DNA of 64,000 nt from Leisingera methylohalidivorans DSM 14336 (GCF_000511355.1 NC_023135.1:1948371-2012370); one strand, 5' to 3'. Shown: positions 49,183 through 58,510, counted from the first letter of the stretch. Numbers and translations: made by a program. Notes: a model not told the origin generated them from the letters alone.

Positions 49183-50388
49183 TCAGCGATGAGCAACTGT
49201 AATCTGCGTCACGTCGCAATTGCCAGCCTTAAAGGCCGCAGCGCAGGATGTGAGGTAAAAGTTCCACATTTTGCGGAACCGGTCATCAAACCCCAGGCCC
49301 GCGATCTGATCCCAGCGGGCATTGAACGTGTCGTGCCAGCGCCGCAAGGTCTGGTCGTAACTGTCGCCGAATTCAATCGAGCGCACCACCCCCAGCCCTG
49401 CCCGTTCGACCTGGCCGCGCAGGACTTGCGGTGACGGCAGCATCCCGCCGGGGAAAATGTGTTTCTGGATGAAGTCGACGCCTTTGCGGTAGATCTCCCA
49501 GCGCCTGTCGGCGACGGTGATGATCTGCAGTGTGGCCTTGCCGCCGGGTTTCAGCCGGTCGTGGATGGTGCTGAAATAGGCGGGCCAGTATTTCTGACCC
49601 ACCGCCTCGAACATCTCGATCGAAGCGATGCCGTCAAAGGTGCCGCGGCAATCGCGATAGTCTTGCAGGCGGAAATCGACATGATCGGAAAGTCCTGCCT
49701 TTTCCAGGCGTTGCCGGGCAAAGTTCAGCTGCTCTTTACTGATCGTCAGGCCCGTGACTTTCAGCCCCCGCTGACCGGCAGCATATTCGGCAAAACCGCC
49801 CCAGCCGCAGCCGATCTCCAGCACATGGTCGCCGGGCTGCACCCCCATCTGATCCACCATCGAGGCGTATTTTGCGGTCTGCGCCGCCTCAAGGCTGTCC
49901 TGGCCGCTGCAGAACAGAGCGCTGGAATAGGTCATCGTGTCATCCAGCCACAGGCCGTAGAAGTCATTGCCCAGGTCGTAGTGATAGGAGATGTTCTTTT
50001 GCGCCTGCTTGCGGTGATTGCGGTGCAGCCAGAAGCGGAAGCGTTCATAGGCGCGCGCCAGGCCCTGGCCGGGAAAGCCGTCATAGACGGTATTGGCGCC
50101 CATATGCACCAGATCCATGAAGGCCTGCAGGTCCGATGTGCTCCACCAGCCTTCCAGGTAAGCGTCGGCGAACCCAAGATCGCCTTCGCGGATCAGCCGG
50201 GCAAAACAGTCGGGATTGCGGATGTGCAAGTCGGCAGCGGGACCGGGATTGCGCCCGTTTGCGGAAAATATGCGCCCGTCCGGCAGGTGGATATCCAGCT
50301 GCCCGACTTCCATGGCCTTAACCTTGGCGAACACCGCAGCAAAGTAGCGCGGCAGATTCTCCTGGCCCTCAACGGACGTGTGCTTCAT
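49183..50388 (-). CDS. cfa: Cyclopropane-fatty-acyl-phospholipid synthase-type methyltransferase
   Basis: A 401-aa SAM-dependent methyltransferase. The SAM motif VLEIGCGWGGFAEYAA lies near residue 175. YHYDLGNDFYGLWLD and SIEMFEAVGQKYWPAYF are family motifs. It probably modifies unsaturated acyl chains of membrane lipids. I chose the ATG at 50388, which follows GGGGGAAG; an earlier in-frame ATG would add 22 unlike residues. It may be co-transcribed with the photolyase gene, 78 bp upstream. Confidence 0.9.
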   Translation of the reverse strand: MKHTSVEGQENLPRYFAAVFAKVKAMEVGQLDIHLPDGRIFSANGRNPGPAADLHIRNPDCFARLIREGDLGFADAYLEGWWSTSDLQAFMDLVHMGANTVYDGFPGQGLARAYERFRFWLHRNHRKQAQKNISYHYDLGNDFYGLWLDDTMTYSSALFCSGQDSLEAAQTAKYASMVDQMGVQPGDHVLEIGCGWGGFAEYAAGQRGLKVTGLTISKEQLNFARQRLEKAGLSDHVDFRLQDYRDCRGTFDGIASIEMFEAVGQKYWPAYFSTIHDRLKPGGKATLQIITVADRRWEIYRKGVDFIQKHIFPGGMLPSPQVLRGQVERAGLGVVRSIEFGDSYDQTLRRWHDTFNARWDQIAGLGFDDRFRKMWNFYLTSCAAAFKAGNCDVTQITVAHR

Positions 50389-50466
50389 TCGCTTCCCCCT
50401 GTGAGTCACGGACTGGCTAGGGAAAAAGCTAGGCCACAGGGGGCCTTCGGGCAAGAGAACTATGCG

Positions 50467-51891
50467 TCACCGGTCTTCACGCGCCCCCTGATAGGCGGTG
50501 AGCGCGCGGTCGCGGCCCTCTTTCAGGCTGATCACCGGCTTCACGCGGGGGCTGGCTGGCGACAGGTCCCAGGACAAGGGAGCCGCATCGAAAAAATCCA
50601 AAGCGGATTGCGGAGGAGCGGCCTGGCCTTCGGCTATCCAGCGGTCGGTGTAAGCGCCTGAAGGGTCGAACTTTTCCAACTGGCCGCTGGGGTTGAAGAC
50701 GCGGAAAAACGGTGAGGCATCGGGGCCGGAGCCAGCCACCCATTGCCAGCCCATGGCGTTTGAAGCCGGATCCCAGTCGACCAGCGTGTCCGCAAACCAG
50801 TCCATGCCGATCTTCCAATGCGTCATCAGATGTTTGGTGAGGAAACTTGCTGCGATCATACGGGCACGGTTGTGCATCTTGCCGGTCACATACAGCTCCC
50901 GCATGGCTGCGTCTATGAAACCGTACCCTGTCTGCCCGCGCTGCCAGGCCTGTACCTGCGGGGTAATCCGCTGCGACCAGGGGAAGGCTTGCCATTCGTC
51001 GCGCCAGCTGGCCGTCAGAATATGGGGCGAGTGATACATCAGATGATAAGCGAATTCACGCCAGGCGATCTCCTTCAGGAAATGTTCGGCGCCCTGGCTG
51101 CCGCGCTCCATCGCCGCACGGCCCAGGTGCCACATGCGGTGCGGGCTGATTTCCCCCCAGGCGAGATTTTCCGAAAGGCCGGAGGTGGCATCCTCGCCCG
51201 GATAGTCACGGCGCTCCTTGTAGGCGTCCACAGAGCCCGCAAGAAATTCGTCCAGGCGGTTTAACGCGGCTGCTTCGCCGACGCGGCAGTAGCGGGCCAC
51301 GATATCCGCGCCGCGGCGCATGGCGGCGCCCATGTTCCAGGCGGAGAGGTCTTCGCTGACAGGCCAGTCTTCCGGTGCTGTCAGCGTGGCGGGTGCCCGC
51401 AGCAAGCTGCCGGCGCTGCGGCCCCGCACCGCCTTCCAGAACGGGGTGTAGACCTTGTACATACCGCCGGCCTTGGTCTCGACCGTCCAGGGCTCGAACA
51501 GCAACCGCCCGCCGTGGGAGTGGACCTTGATCCCCTGCGCCGTGAGCTGCTGTTTGATATCCGTGTCGCGGGCAATGGCCTGCGGATCATACAGGCGGGA
51601 CCAGTGGACAGCCCCTGCCCCGGTGCCGCCGGCCAGCTGTTGCAGCACATCCAGCGCCTTGCCTCTGCGCAGGATCAGGCGGGAACCGGCCTTGGCCAGT
51701 TCCCTAACGAAATGCTCCAGCCCCAGTCCAAGGCGGAACTTGGGCGCAGCGCCCAGCCCCGCGTCCTGTTCGTCGAGGATGTAGACGGGCAGGACAGCGC
51801 CGTCCCCGGCCAAGGCGGCTGTCAGAGCCGGATTGTCGGACAGGCGAAGGTCCCGCCTGATCCACCAGATCGCCAGGGGACGGGTGCTCAT
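50467..51891 (-). CDS. phrB: Deoxyribodipyrimidine photolyase
   Basis: A 474-aa light-driven DNA repair flavoprotein. The N-terminal antenna domain starts IWWIRRDLRLSDNPAL. The FAD domain contains GRAAMERGSQGAEHFLKEIAWREF, TGKMHNRARMIAASFLTKH and the WDPASNAMGWQWVAGSGPDA segment. It repairs cyclobutane dimers. It lies between the class V aminotransferase (17 bp upstream) and the CFA synthase. Confidence 0.94.
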   Translation of the reverse strand: MSTRPLAIWWIRRDLRLSDNPALTAALAGDGAVLPVYILDEQDAGLGAAPKFRLGLGLEHFVRELAKAGSRLILRRGKALDVLQQLAGGTGAGAVHWSRLYDPQAIARDTDIKQQLTAQGIKVHSHGGRLLFEPWTVETKAGGMYKVYTPFWKAVRGRSAGSLLRAPATLTAPEDWPVSEDLSAWNMGAAMRRGADIVARYCRVGEAAALNRLDEFLAGSVDAYKERRDYPGEDATSGLSENLAWGEISPHRMWHLGRAAMERGSQGAEHFLKEIAWREFAYHLMYHSPHILTASWRDEWQAFPWSQRITPQVQAWQRGQTGYGFIDAAMRELYVTGKMHNRARMIAASFLTKHLMTHWKIGMDWFADTLVDWDPASNAMGWQWVAGSGPDASPFFRVFNPSGQLEKFDPSGAYTDRWIAEGQAAPPQSALDFFDAAPLSWDLSPASPRVKPVISLKEGRDRALTAYQGAREDR

Positions 51892-51908
51892 AAACTGCTT
51901 CCTTCCTC

Positions 51909-53144
51909 TTATGTGTTTGACCTCAGCACCCGGTCCAGAGCCTCGATCAGCTTGGCCACTTCTGCCTCGGACGTGTAATGGGTAAAGCTCATACGCAGCA
52001 CGCCTTCGCTTGGATCAACGCCCATGGCGGAAAGAGCGCGCACAGCGTAGAAATCGCCGCCGCCTGCCATGATGCCATATTCCGACAATGCCGCGGCAAC
52101 CGGTTCCGCCGGACGGTTCAAGGCTATGGCAACAGTAGGCGCGCGGGTTTCTGCGGTTGAGGGGCCCAGCAGGCGGACATCGTTGCGGTCCTTTACCGCA
52201 TCCAGCAGCGGCTGCAGCAGCGTTGCCTCATGCGCGCGCATCAGGTCGTGGACAAAGGCGCCGGTTTCGGCAGCGCTGCCTAAGTGGCCGTGATGGGCCG
52301 CCAATGCTTCGAAATAATCCGCCATGCCGGCCGAGGCCGCCACCTGGGCGTGGTCGGGGCCTGCCGGGGTGAACCGCTTATAAAGCGTGTCCGCGTTGAA
52401 GTAATGCGCCTGGTTCGGCAGCAGCGCGCCCAGCGCCTTGCGGATCACCATGATGCCCTGATGGGGCCCATAGGTCTTGTAGGCGGAGAACAGGTAGATA
52501 TCGGCGCCCAGGTGATCCACATTCGGCAGCCCGTGCGGCGCATAAGAGACGCCGTCGACGCAGACAAAGGCACCCGCGGCATGAGCCATGGCCGAGATCT
52601 CGGCGACCGGGTTGATCTCGCCCACCACGTTGGAACAATGCGGGAAGCAGACCAGACGGACGTTTTCGTCCAGCAGGGTTTCCAGTTGCGCTATGTCCAG
52701 ATGGCCGGTCTGCGGGTCGATCTGCCATTCGCGGATCTCGATCCCCTCCTCCGCCAGACGGCGCCAGGGGCCGGTGTTGGCCTCGTGATCCTGGTTGGTG
52801 ACAATGATGGCTTCACCGGGTCTCATGAACCCGCGGAAGGCCTGAGCCAGCACATAAGTGTTCTGGGTGGTTGAGGGGCCAAAGCTCAGCTCCTCAGTTG
52901 CCACCCCCATCAGCGCGGCCAAGCGGGAGCGGGCCTCGTCCATCTCGGCGCCGCCCAGGCGGGAGGCCTCGTAAGGGGCATAGGGCTGCACCTTGCGCTG
53001 GGTATAGAACCGGGTCAGCCTGTCGATCACCTGACGGCACGTGTAGGAGCCGCCCGCGTTTTCAAAAAACGCCTGGTCCTGAAGCCCGGGTTCGGCAAAG
53101 GCCGGGAACTGTGCCCGGACAAAATCGATATCCAATGCGGTCAT
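51909..53144 (-). CDS. Cysteine desulfurase-like class V aminotransferase
   Basis: A 411-aa PLP enzyme of the aminotransferase class V/NifS-like superfamily. The PLP lysine is in YLFSAYKTYGPHQG. The N-terminal FFENAGGSYTCRQV and GPSTTQNTYVLAQAF segments fit. This SufS-like subfamily is commonly annotated cysteine desulfurase-like; true desulfurase activity is unproven. It probably heads a transcript with phrB. Confidence 0.85.
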   Translation of the reverse strand: MTALDIDFVRAQFPAFAEPGLQDQAFFENAGGSYTCRQVIDRLTRFYTQRKVQPYAPYEASRLGGAEMDEARSRLAALMGVATEELSFGPSTTQNTYVLAQAFRGFMRPGEAIIVTNQDHEANTGPWRRLAEEGIEIREWQIDPQTGHLDIAQLETLLDENVRLVCFPHCSNVVGEINPVAEISAMAHAAGAFVCVDGVSYAPHGLPNVDHLGADIYLFSAYKTYGPHQGIMVIRKALGALLPNQAHYFNADTLYKRFTPAGPDHAQVAASAGMADYFEALAAHHGHLGSAAETGAFVHDLMRAHEATLLQPLLDAVKDRNDVRLLGPSTAETRAPTVAIALNRPAEPVAAALSEYGIMAGGGDFYAVRALSAMGVDPSEGVLRMSFTHYTSEAEVAKLIEALDRVLRSNT

Positions 53145-53387
53145 TGTTTTTCCCTCTCCTCAAATCGCGCGCCTGTCAGGTGATTTCGGTTCTTGGCAGA
53201 TGTCCCGGCAAGGCTGCGCTCCGGCACAAGGATTGAGGGAACCCATGCCGCCCTGCAAGCTGGAATTTCCGAATAACACGCCGGGTGTGAACCCTGATTG
53301 CAGCGGACGCCCCGAACCGGACGCTGATGCCAGAAACTGACAGGAGCGCCTGTCATGCTGTCCCCAGGCAAACACGGAGGATTTGAT

Positions 53388-53768
53388 ATGGCCTATACCC
53401 CCAAGGATTTCCTGGTCTGGGGCGAGCTGCCCGTCAGCGATCTGGACGCAGCAGTGACGTTTTATTCCAAGGTGACCGGTGCAGCATTGAGCATCGACAC
53501 CAGCGGCCCGAACCCGATTGCAATGTTCAAGCCCGCGGATCAGGAAACAGGCGTTGCCCTGCACCTTTATCCCGGCAAACCGGCAGGCGACGGCCGCGGC
53601 CCGACGCTGCACCTGACGGCTGCGGGCGCTTTGGAAGACGTGATGGAGCGGGTCACGGACGGCGGCGGAAAGGTGGTTTCGGAAACTATAGAGATCCCGC
53701 CTGGACGGTTCTTTTATGCCACCGATCCGGATGGCAACTCGCTTGGCTTCTTCAAGTACAACGCATGA
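53388..53768 (+). CDS. VOC (glyoxalase/dioxygenase-fold) family protein
   Basis: A 126-aa vicinal-oxygen-chelate fold protein with two beta-alpha-beta-beta-beta halves (FLVWGELPVSDLDAAVTFYS; then PTLHLTAAGALEDVM and FFYATDPDGNSLGFFKY). The substrate is unknown. The ATG at 53388 has GGAGG seven bases upstream, better than the earlier ATG. It faces the BCCT gene across a shared terminator. The 243-bp upstream gap shows nothing recognisable. Confidence 0.85.
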   Translation: MAYTPKDFLVWGELPVSDLDAAVTFYSKVTGAALSIDTSGPNPIAMFKPADQETGVALHLYPGKPAGDGRGPTLHLTAAGALEDVMERVTDGGGKVVSETIEIPPGRFFYATDPDGNSLGFFKYNA

Positions 53769-53773
53769 CAGGC

Positions 53774-53805
53774 AAAAGGCCCCGGGGTTTCCCGGGGCCT
53801 TTTTT
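53774..53805. terminator. Bidirectional rho-independent terminator
   Basis: A 13-bp stem AAAAGGCCCCGGG / CCCGGGGCCTTTT with a GTTT loop and T tracts on both strands, between the convergent VOC and BCCT genes. Confidence 0.92.
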
Positions 53806-53827
53806 GACGTCTGGCTGCTGGGCCGCC

Positions 53828-55423
53828 TTAGTTGCCGCGCTTTTCCCGGGCCAGGCCCATCAGCACTGAAACACACATCAGCACCAGAACGATGGCAAAG
53901 GGAAAGCCGGTGGCAATCGCCGCCGCTTGCAGCGCACCCAGACCGCCGCCGAGAAGCAGCACGATGGCAATCGCGCCCTCCAGAATGCACCAGAACACGC
54001 GCTGTGCGGTCGGCGCATCTGTCTTGCCGCCTGCTGTGATGGTGTCGATCACCAGCGAGCCGGAGTCCGAGGACGTGACGAAGAAGACCACCACCAGAAT
54101 GATGCCGACAAAGGACAGGATACCGGTCAGCGGGTAGGTCTCGAACAGCTTGAACATCTTCAGTTCCAGCGCTGCGTCCTGCAGCGCCTGGCCGGTCTCG
54201 CCTGCCACCAGATCCAGCGCGGCGCCGCCAAAGACGCTCATCCACAGGGCGCCGACAACAGTCGGGATCAGCAGCACGCATATGACGAACTCGCGCACCG
54301 TGCGGCCGCGCGAGATGCGGGCAATGAACATGCCGACAAACGGCGACCAGGAGATCCACCAAGCCCAATAGAAGGTGGTCCAGCCCTGCAGGAAGCTGGT
54401 GTCTTCGCGGCCCACCCAATTGGACAGCTGCGGCAGATGCACAGCGTATTCCACCAGGCTGGTAAAGAAGCCGGTGAGGATCGCCACGGTCGGGCCGACG
54501 ATCAGAACCAGCAGCAAAAGGGCTGCAGCCAGGATCATATTCGCCTCAGAGAGGCGTTTAACGCCCTTTTCCAGTCCCGCAACAACCGAGATCAGCGCAA
54601 ACAGGGTGATGGCGGCGATCAGGAGCACCTTCATGCTGTCGGTGACGGGCACACCGAACAGATAGTTCAAGCCCGCCAGCGCCTGGGTTGCCCCCAGGCC
54701 CAGAGAGGTTGCAAGCCCGAAGATGGTGGCAAAGACCGCCAGCACGTCGATGATATGGCCCAGCACGCCCCAGGTCGCATTGCCGAACAGCGGGTAAAAC
54801 ACCGAGCGCATGGTCAGCGGCAAGCCGCGGTTGAAGGAAAAGAAGGCCAGCGCCAGCGCGACGACCGCATAAACCGCCCAGGGGTGCAGGCCCCAGTGGA
54901 AAATGGTTGCGGCCATCGCCAGCTTCCGCGCGCCGGCCTCATCGCCTGCAGCGGCCCCCAGCGGCGCCCAGTCGGTGCGCAGCCCATCCTCGCCGGCAGC
55001 AATGCCGCCCATTGCGGCGCCGTAATGCGAGATCGGCTCAGCCACCCCCCAGAACACCAGGCCAATACCCATACCGGCTGCAAACAGCATCGCAAACCAG
55101 CCGGCATAGGAAAAGTCCGGCCGCGCATCGTCGCCGCCCAGCCGGATCTTGCCATAGGGCGATACCACCAGGAACAGCGAGAACAGCACAAAGATGTTCG
55201 TCGAGATCATGAAGACCCAGTCGAACTTGCTGGTCAGCGCCGGGCGCAGCCAGCCAAAGAACGCCGCTGCCTGGTCCTTGAACACCAGGGAGAGGATCAC
55301 GAAGGCGACGATGGTCAAGGCGGAAATGGCGAAGACTGGGTTGTGAACATCCAGGCCCATGACCTGGATGTTATCCTGGCCGATCTCATAGTCGGCCTCG
55401 GATTCGTTGGTTTCAGTCGTCAT
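53828..55423 (-). CDS. BCCT-family betaine/choline/DMSP-type transporter
   Basis: A 531-aa, 12-span secondary transporter. Family motifs are clear: GMGIGLVFWGVAEP, GLHPWAVYAVVALALAFF, and TTFYWAWWISWSPFVGMFIARISRGR, which includes the Trp-rich substrate box. BCCT carriers move glycine betaine, choline, carnitine and DMSP. Its place directly downstream of acuI and dmdA makes DMSP or betaine a likely substrate; this is inference. The N-terminus has an acidic cytoplasmic tail of about 25 residues. Confidence 0.92.
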   Translation of the reverse strand: MTTETNESEADYEIGQDNIQVMGLDVHNPVFAISALTIVAFVILSLVFKDQAAAFFGWLRPALTSKFDWVFMISTNIFVLFSLFLVVSPYGKIRLGGDDARPDFSYAGWFAMLFAAGMGIGLVFWGVAEPISHYGAAMGGIAAGEDGLRTDWAPLGAAAGDEAGARKLAMAATIFHWGLHPWAVYAVVALALAFFSFNRGLPLTMRSVFYPLFGNATWGVLGHIIDVLAVFATIFGLATSLGLGATQALAGLNYLFGVPVTDSMKVLLIAAITLFALISVVAGLEKGVKRLSEANMILAAALLLLVLIVGPTVAILTGFFTSLVEYAVHLPQLSNWVGREDTSFLQGWTTFYWAWWISWSPFVGMFIARISRGRTVREFVICVLLIPTVVGALWMSVFGGAALDLVAGETGQALQDAALELKMFKLFETYPLTGILSFVGIILVVVFFVTSSDSGSLVIDTITAGGKTDAPTAQRVFWCILEGAIAIVLLLGGGLGALQAAAIATGFPFAIVLVLMCVSVLMGLAREKRGN

Positions 55424-55665
55424 GACATGTTTCCCCGAATAGACAGTGGATTTATTTGCGGCCGGAATGCCACTGGACGGGTCTGTATGAAAGGCCCCGG
55501 GGTAAGGAAAAACAGCATTTTTGCAGCTTCATTGACAGCCGCACCCCGGGCTTCTGCGCATTTTCCGGCCCGAATGCCGCTTTACTGAGACCGAGCCGTC
55601 CGGATGCCGGATGCGGCGGCACGGCGGGCGGCTCCGCTGCGGCGGAGGAACACAACGGCGCACCC

Positions 55666-55695
55666 AAAAAAAGGGGCCGGTCGCGGCCGCCCCCC
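55666..55695 (-). terminator. Rho-independent terminator of acuI
   Basis: On the minus strand a GC stem (GGGGC-GG / CC-GCCCC, one bulged base) runs into seven T residues, just past the acuI stop. The remaining 240 bp to the BCCT start show no gene. Confidence 0.75.
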
Positions 55696-55720
55696 TTCCA
55701 GACTGCTTCGGAAACTGGCG

Positions 55721-56713
55721 TCAGCCGTTCACATCAACCACAACCCGGCCCTTGACCTGGCCCTTGAGGATATCTGCGCCCAGCTGCGGCAGATCGCTCA
55801 GCACGGCGGGCTGGACCATCGCTTCCAGCTTGTCCATCGGCAGATCCTTGGCGATGCGCTGCCAGGCCCGCAGACGGTTGCCGTAAGGCTGCATGACTGA
55901 ATCGATGCCCAAGAGGTTCACCCCGCGCAGCAGGAAGGGGATGACGGTGGCGGGCAACCCGGCCCCGCCCGCCAGGCCGACAGCAGAGACCGAGGCACCG
56001 TATTTCATCTGCCCAAGCACGCGGGCCAGCATGGCGCCCCCGACCGCATCGACGCAGCCCGCCCAGCTTTCGCTTTCCAGCGGCCGTTTGGTGGTCTCGT
56101 TGATCTCTTCGCGCGCGACGATCTGCGCAGCGCCCAGAGATTTCAAATAGTCCTCAGTTTCCGGCCGGCCGGTCACGCCTGCAACCTCGTAGCCCAGGCT
56201 GGCAAGGATTGCAGTGGCCACCGAGCCGACACCGCCCGCGGCACCTGTCACCAGCACCGGGCCATGGCCAGGTTCCAGCCCGTGGTCCTCCAGCGCCATC
56301 ACCGCCAGCATCGCAGTGAAGCCTGCGGTTCCCACCGCCATCGCCTGGCGGGTATCCAGCCCCTCGGGCAATGGCACCAGCCAGTCGGCGCGCACGTTGG
56401 CCTTTTGCGAATAGCCGCCCCAATGCGCCTCGCCCACCCGCCAGCCGGTCAGCACCACCTTGTCGCCAGGTTTGTAACGCTCGTCGGAGGACGTTTCGAC
56501 CGTGCCGGCAAAATCTATCCCAGGCACATGCGGGTACTTGCGCACCAGCCCGCCGCCGGGACCGATGCACAGGCCGTCCTTATAGTTCACGGTGGAATAA
56601 TCGACCGCGACGGTCACCTCGCCCTCAGGCAAATCTTCCAGGCTCAGCTGCTGGACCGCAGCAGAGGTTTTGCCGCTGTCCTCATCCTTGTTTACGACCA
56701 ATGCATTGAACAT
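55721..56713 (-). CDS. acuI: Acrylyl-CoA reductase AcuI
   Basis: A 330-aa medium-chain reductase of the YhdH/AcuI family. DYSTVNYKDGLC, HVPGIDFAGTV and the NADPH Rossmann motif VTGAAGGVGSVA are typical. AcuI reduces acryloyl-CoA to propionyl-CoA, a step that detoxifies and assimilates DMSP breakdown products. It follows dmdA with a terminator-like hairpin between, as in Ruegeria pomeroyi, where the two genes are neighbours. Confidence 0.9.
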   Translation of the reverse strand: MFNALVVNKDEDSGKTSAAVQQLSLEDLPEGEVTVAVDYSTVNYKDGLCIGPGGGLVRKYPHVPGIDFAGTVETSSDERYKPGDKVVLTGWRVGEAHWGGYSQKANVRADWLVPLPEGLDTRQAMAVGTAGFTAMLAVMALEDHGLEPGHGPVLVTGAAGGVGSVATAILASLGYEVAGVTGRPETEDYLKSLGAAQIVAREEINETTKRPLESESWAGCVDAVGGAMLARVLGQMKYGASVSAVGLAGGAGLPATVIPFLLRGVNLLGIDSVMQPYGNRLRAWQRIAKDLPMDKLEAMVQPAVLSDLPQLGADILKGQVKGRVVVDVNG

Positions 56714-56752
56714 TTCACATTCCCTTTCCCAGAGGTGTTTTTCCTCTTGCTA

Positions 56753-56783
56753 AAAATACCCCCGGCAGGCCGTGGCTTGCCGG
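56753..56783 (-). terminator. Terminator-like hairpin between dmdA and acuI
   Basis: On the minus strand CCCCGGCA / TGCCGGGG (8 bp) is followed by GTATTTTT. It may partly terminate dmdA mRNA and set the dmdA:acuI ratio. A similar TATTTT-adjacent GC hairpin lies at 39287-39325. Confidence 0.7.
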
Positions 56784-56806
56784 GGCGGGGTCAGCGCCCC
56801 CCTTTC

Positions 56807-57901
56807 TTAGCGCCAGAACCTGTCTTGCACCGTTGCAGGCAGAATCCCTGCCCCGGTGTCGACCTCCATCACCGTTCCCGGCGCCCAATGGCTTTGGTCC
56901 ACCATTCCAATCGCTGCATTCACCCCGAATTCGGGGGAGAAGATGGCCGATCCCACCTGCCCGACTTGGCGGCCATCTGCAAAAAGCGGCCAAGCGTCCA
57001 GGCAGGGCGGGATCTCTCCGCTGATCACCAGCGGGCGGATTTGCCGGGCGGGACCATTTGCAGCCTGTTCCGCCAGTGCGGCCTTGCCGATGTAGTCTTC
57101 GGGCGAATTGCAGAACTTGCCCAGCCCGCATTCATATGGGGTGTTCTCGCGGGTCATGTCGTTGCCGTAACTCAGCAGCCCGCTTTCGATGCGTTCGATG
57201 GTATTCGGGCAGCCCGCCCGCACGTGCATGTCCTCTCCGGCCTCGAACAATGCATCCCACAGCGGCATGCCCAGATCCGCCCCTTCTACATAAATCTCAA
57301 AGCCGCCCTGTTTGGACCAGCCTGAGCGCGCCACCACCAGTTCGACACCCTGGAACGCAAGACGCTTGTAGCGGAAGAAGCGGATCTCGCGCACCGCATC
57401 GCCAAACACCCGCGCCATCAGATCATCAGCCCTGGGGCCTTGGACAGCCAGCGGCGAGACGTCGGGTTCCACAATCTCGACGTCAAATCCCCTGGCAATG
57501 GCGATGCCCAGTGCGAACTGCAGCAGGTCGCCATCGGCCAGCGACAGCCAGTAGTGGTCCGCCGCCAGCTTTACCGCCACCGGATCATTCAGCATACCGC
57601 CGTTATGATCCACCGTCGGCACATAATAGCACTGATCGTCCGCCATCCGGTCCATGTCGCGCGGGCTGATCAGTTTCAGCAGCCGCAGCGCGTCCGGCCC
57701 TTTGATGCTGACCTGCCGTTCGCAGGACACATCCCAGACCTGCACATGCTCCTTGAGGTGCGCGCAGTCGTATTCAAGACTTTCAAACACTGTCGCCAGC
57801 AGCATGTGGTTGTAGACAGTATACCCCTTGACGCCTGCGGCCTCGACCCCTTTGGAAAAGGGCGTGCGCCGGATGCGGCGGGACGGAAAGATATTCGCCA
57901 T
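56807..57901 (-). CDS. dmdA: Dimethylsulfoniopropionate demethylase DmdA
   Basis: A 364-aa GcvT-fold, tetrahydrofolate-dependent enzyme that removes one methyl from DMSP, giving methylmercaptopropionate. The sequence follows known DmdA closely: IFPSRRIRRTPFSKGVEAAG at the start, then VWDVSCERQVSIKGPDA, ISPRDMDRMADDQCYYVPT and SGWSKQGGFEIYVEG. The length equals that of the Ruegeria enzyme. The ATG at 57901 has GGAG eight bases upstream; an in-frame TTG two codons earlier is too close. It is preceded by a chain of short frames and a divergent GntR regulator. Confidence 0.94.
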   Translation of the reverse strand: MANIFPSRRIRRTPFSKGVEAAGVKGYTVYNHMLLATVFESLEYDCAHLKEHVQVWDVSCERQVSIKGPDALRLLKLISPRDMDRMADDQCYYVPTVDHNGGMLNDPVAVKLAADHYWLSLADGDLLQFALGIAIARGFDVEIVEPDVSPLAVQGPRADDLMARVFGDAVREIRFFRYKRLAFQGVELVVARSGWSKQGGFEIYVEGADLGMPLWDALFEAGEDMHVRAGCPNTIERIESGLLSYGNDMTRENTPYECGLGKFCNSPEDYIGKAALAEQAANGPARQIRPLVISGEIPPCLDAWPLFADGRQVGQVGSAIFSPEFGVNAAIGMVDQSHWAPGTVMEVDTGAGILPATVQDRFWR

Positions 57902-57903
57902 GC

Positions 57904-58092
57904 TCAATTCTCCGTATGAGCGTTACACATTTCAATCTGCCAACGGCAGTGCCGGTCCAGGCCGCCCGCCGCCGGTTGCGCGCCAAGCGAGGCGACGCAG
58001 GGGCTGAGCACGTCTGAAGAGCAGTTCAGGAACAGCTCGTTCGCGACCGCCCGAACGGCGGACGTGGCCTTGGGATGCTGGCAGGTTTCCAA
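57904..58092 (-). CDS. Short Cys-containing frame directly upstream of dmdA
   Basis: A 62-aa frame starting at a TTG with a perfect GGAGG eight bases upstream (a GTG at 58110 would give 68 aa). It contains five Cys (for example LFLNCSSDVLSPC) and ends inside the dmdA ribosome-binding region, two bases before its ATG. It matches no family I know. It may be a real small gene coupled to dmdA or a decayed remnant. Confidence 0.4.
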   Translation of the reverse strand: METCQHPKATSAVRAVANELFLNCSSDVLSPCVASLGAQPAAGGLDRHCRWQIEMCNAHTEN

Positions 58093-58096
58093 TTTG

Positions 58097-58484
58097 TTAT
58101 CCTCCGGCACTGACTGGGTAGGCGATCACCGCGATCTCCCCGGCGGCAAATGTCCCTCCCAGTGGCTTCAGGATCAGACGGCCGCCGCGGGAACCGCTGA
58201 TGCGGGCGCTCAGATCCTTATAGCTGTGCAGGGTTGGCACCATAGCCGCCAGCATCATCGCGCCATCGTGATCGCACACCCGGCAAGGACCGGGCCAAAA
58301 GCCGCCATCGGCATGTCCATGCCCCTGCGCGGATCTACATTGCGCATGGCCCCGGCCATCGGACCGGGACGGCCGGTCAGTTCCAGCCCCATGCCGGCGT
58401 TCATGGAACAAACCCTCCACCGGACGCCGGAATGGCGGTAATGAACCCAAGCCGCAGAACGTTGCGCATGGATGATCCGATCAT
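58097..58484 (-). pseudogene. Chain of three overlapping short frames, possibly a frameshifted gene
   Basis: Three frames follow each other, each start overlapping the previous stop as ATGA. They are 27 aa (58401-58484, with GGGAG six bases before its ATG), 49 aa (58255-58404, with GGAGG nine bases before) and 53 aa (58097-58258). All have coding-like third-position GC. The last ends with a folded-looking stretch (LHSYKDLSARISG...GGTFAAGEIAVIAYP). Either this is one gene broken by two frameshifts or a genuine set of coupled micro-proteins. No family recognised. Confidence 0.4.
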
Positions 58485-58510
58485 TGCATTCTCCCGACTC
58501 ACACCTTGCA

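Noticed and set aside
53927..55588. A 553-codon plus-strand frame opposite the BCCT gene
   Set aside because: Antisense to a clear 12-span transporter; hydrophilic and motif-free.
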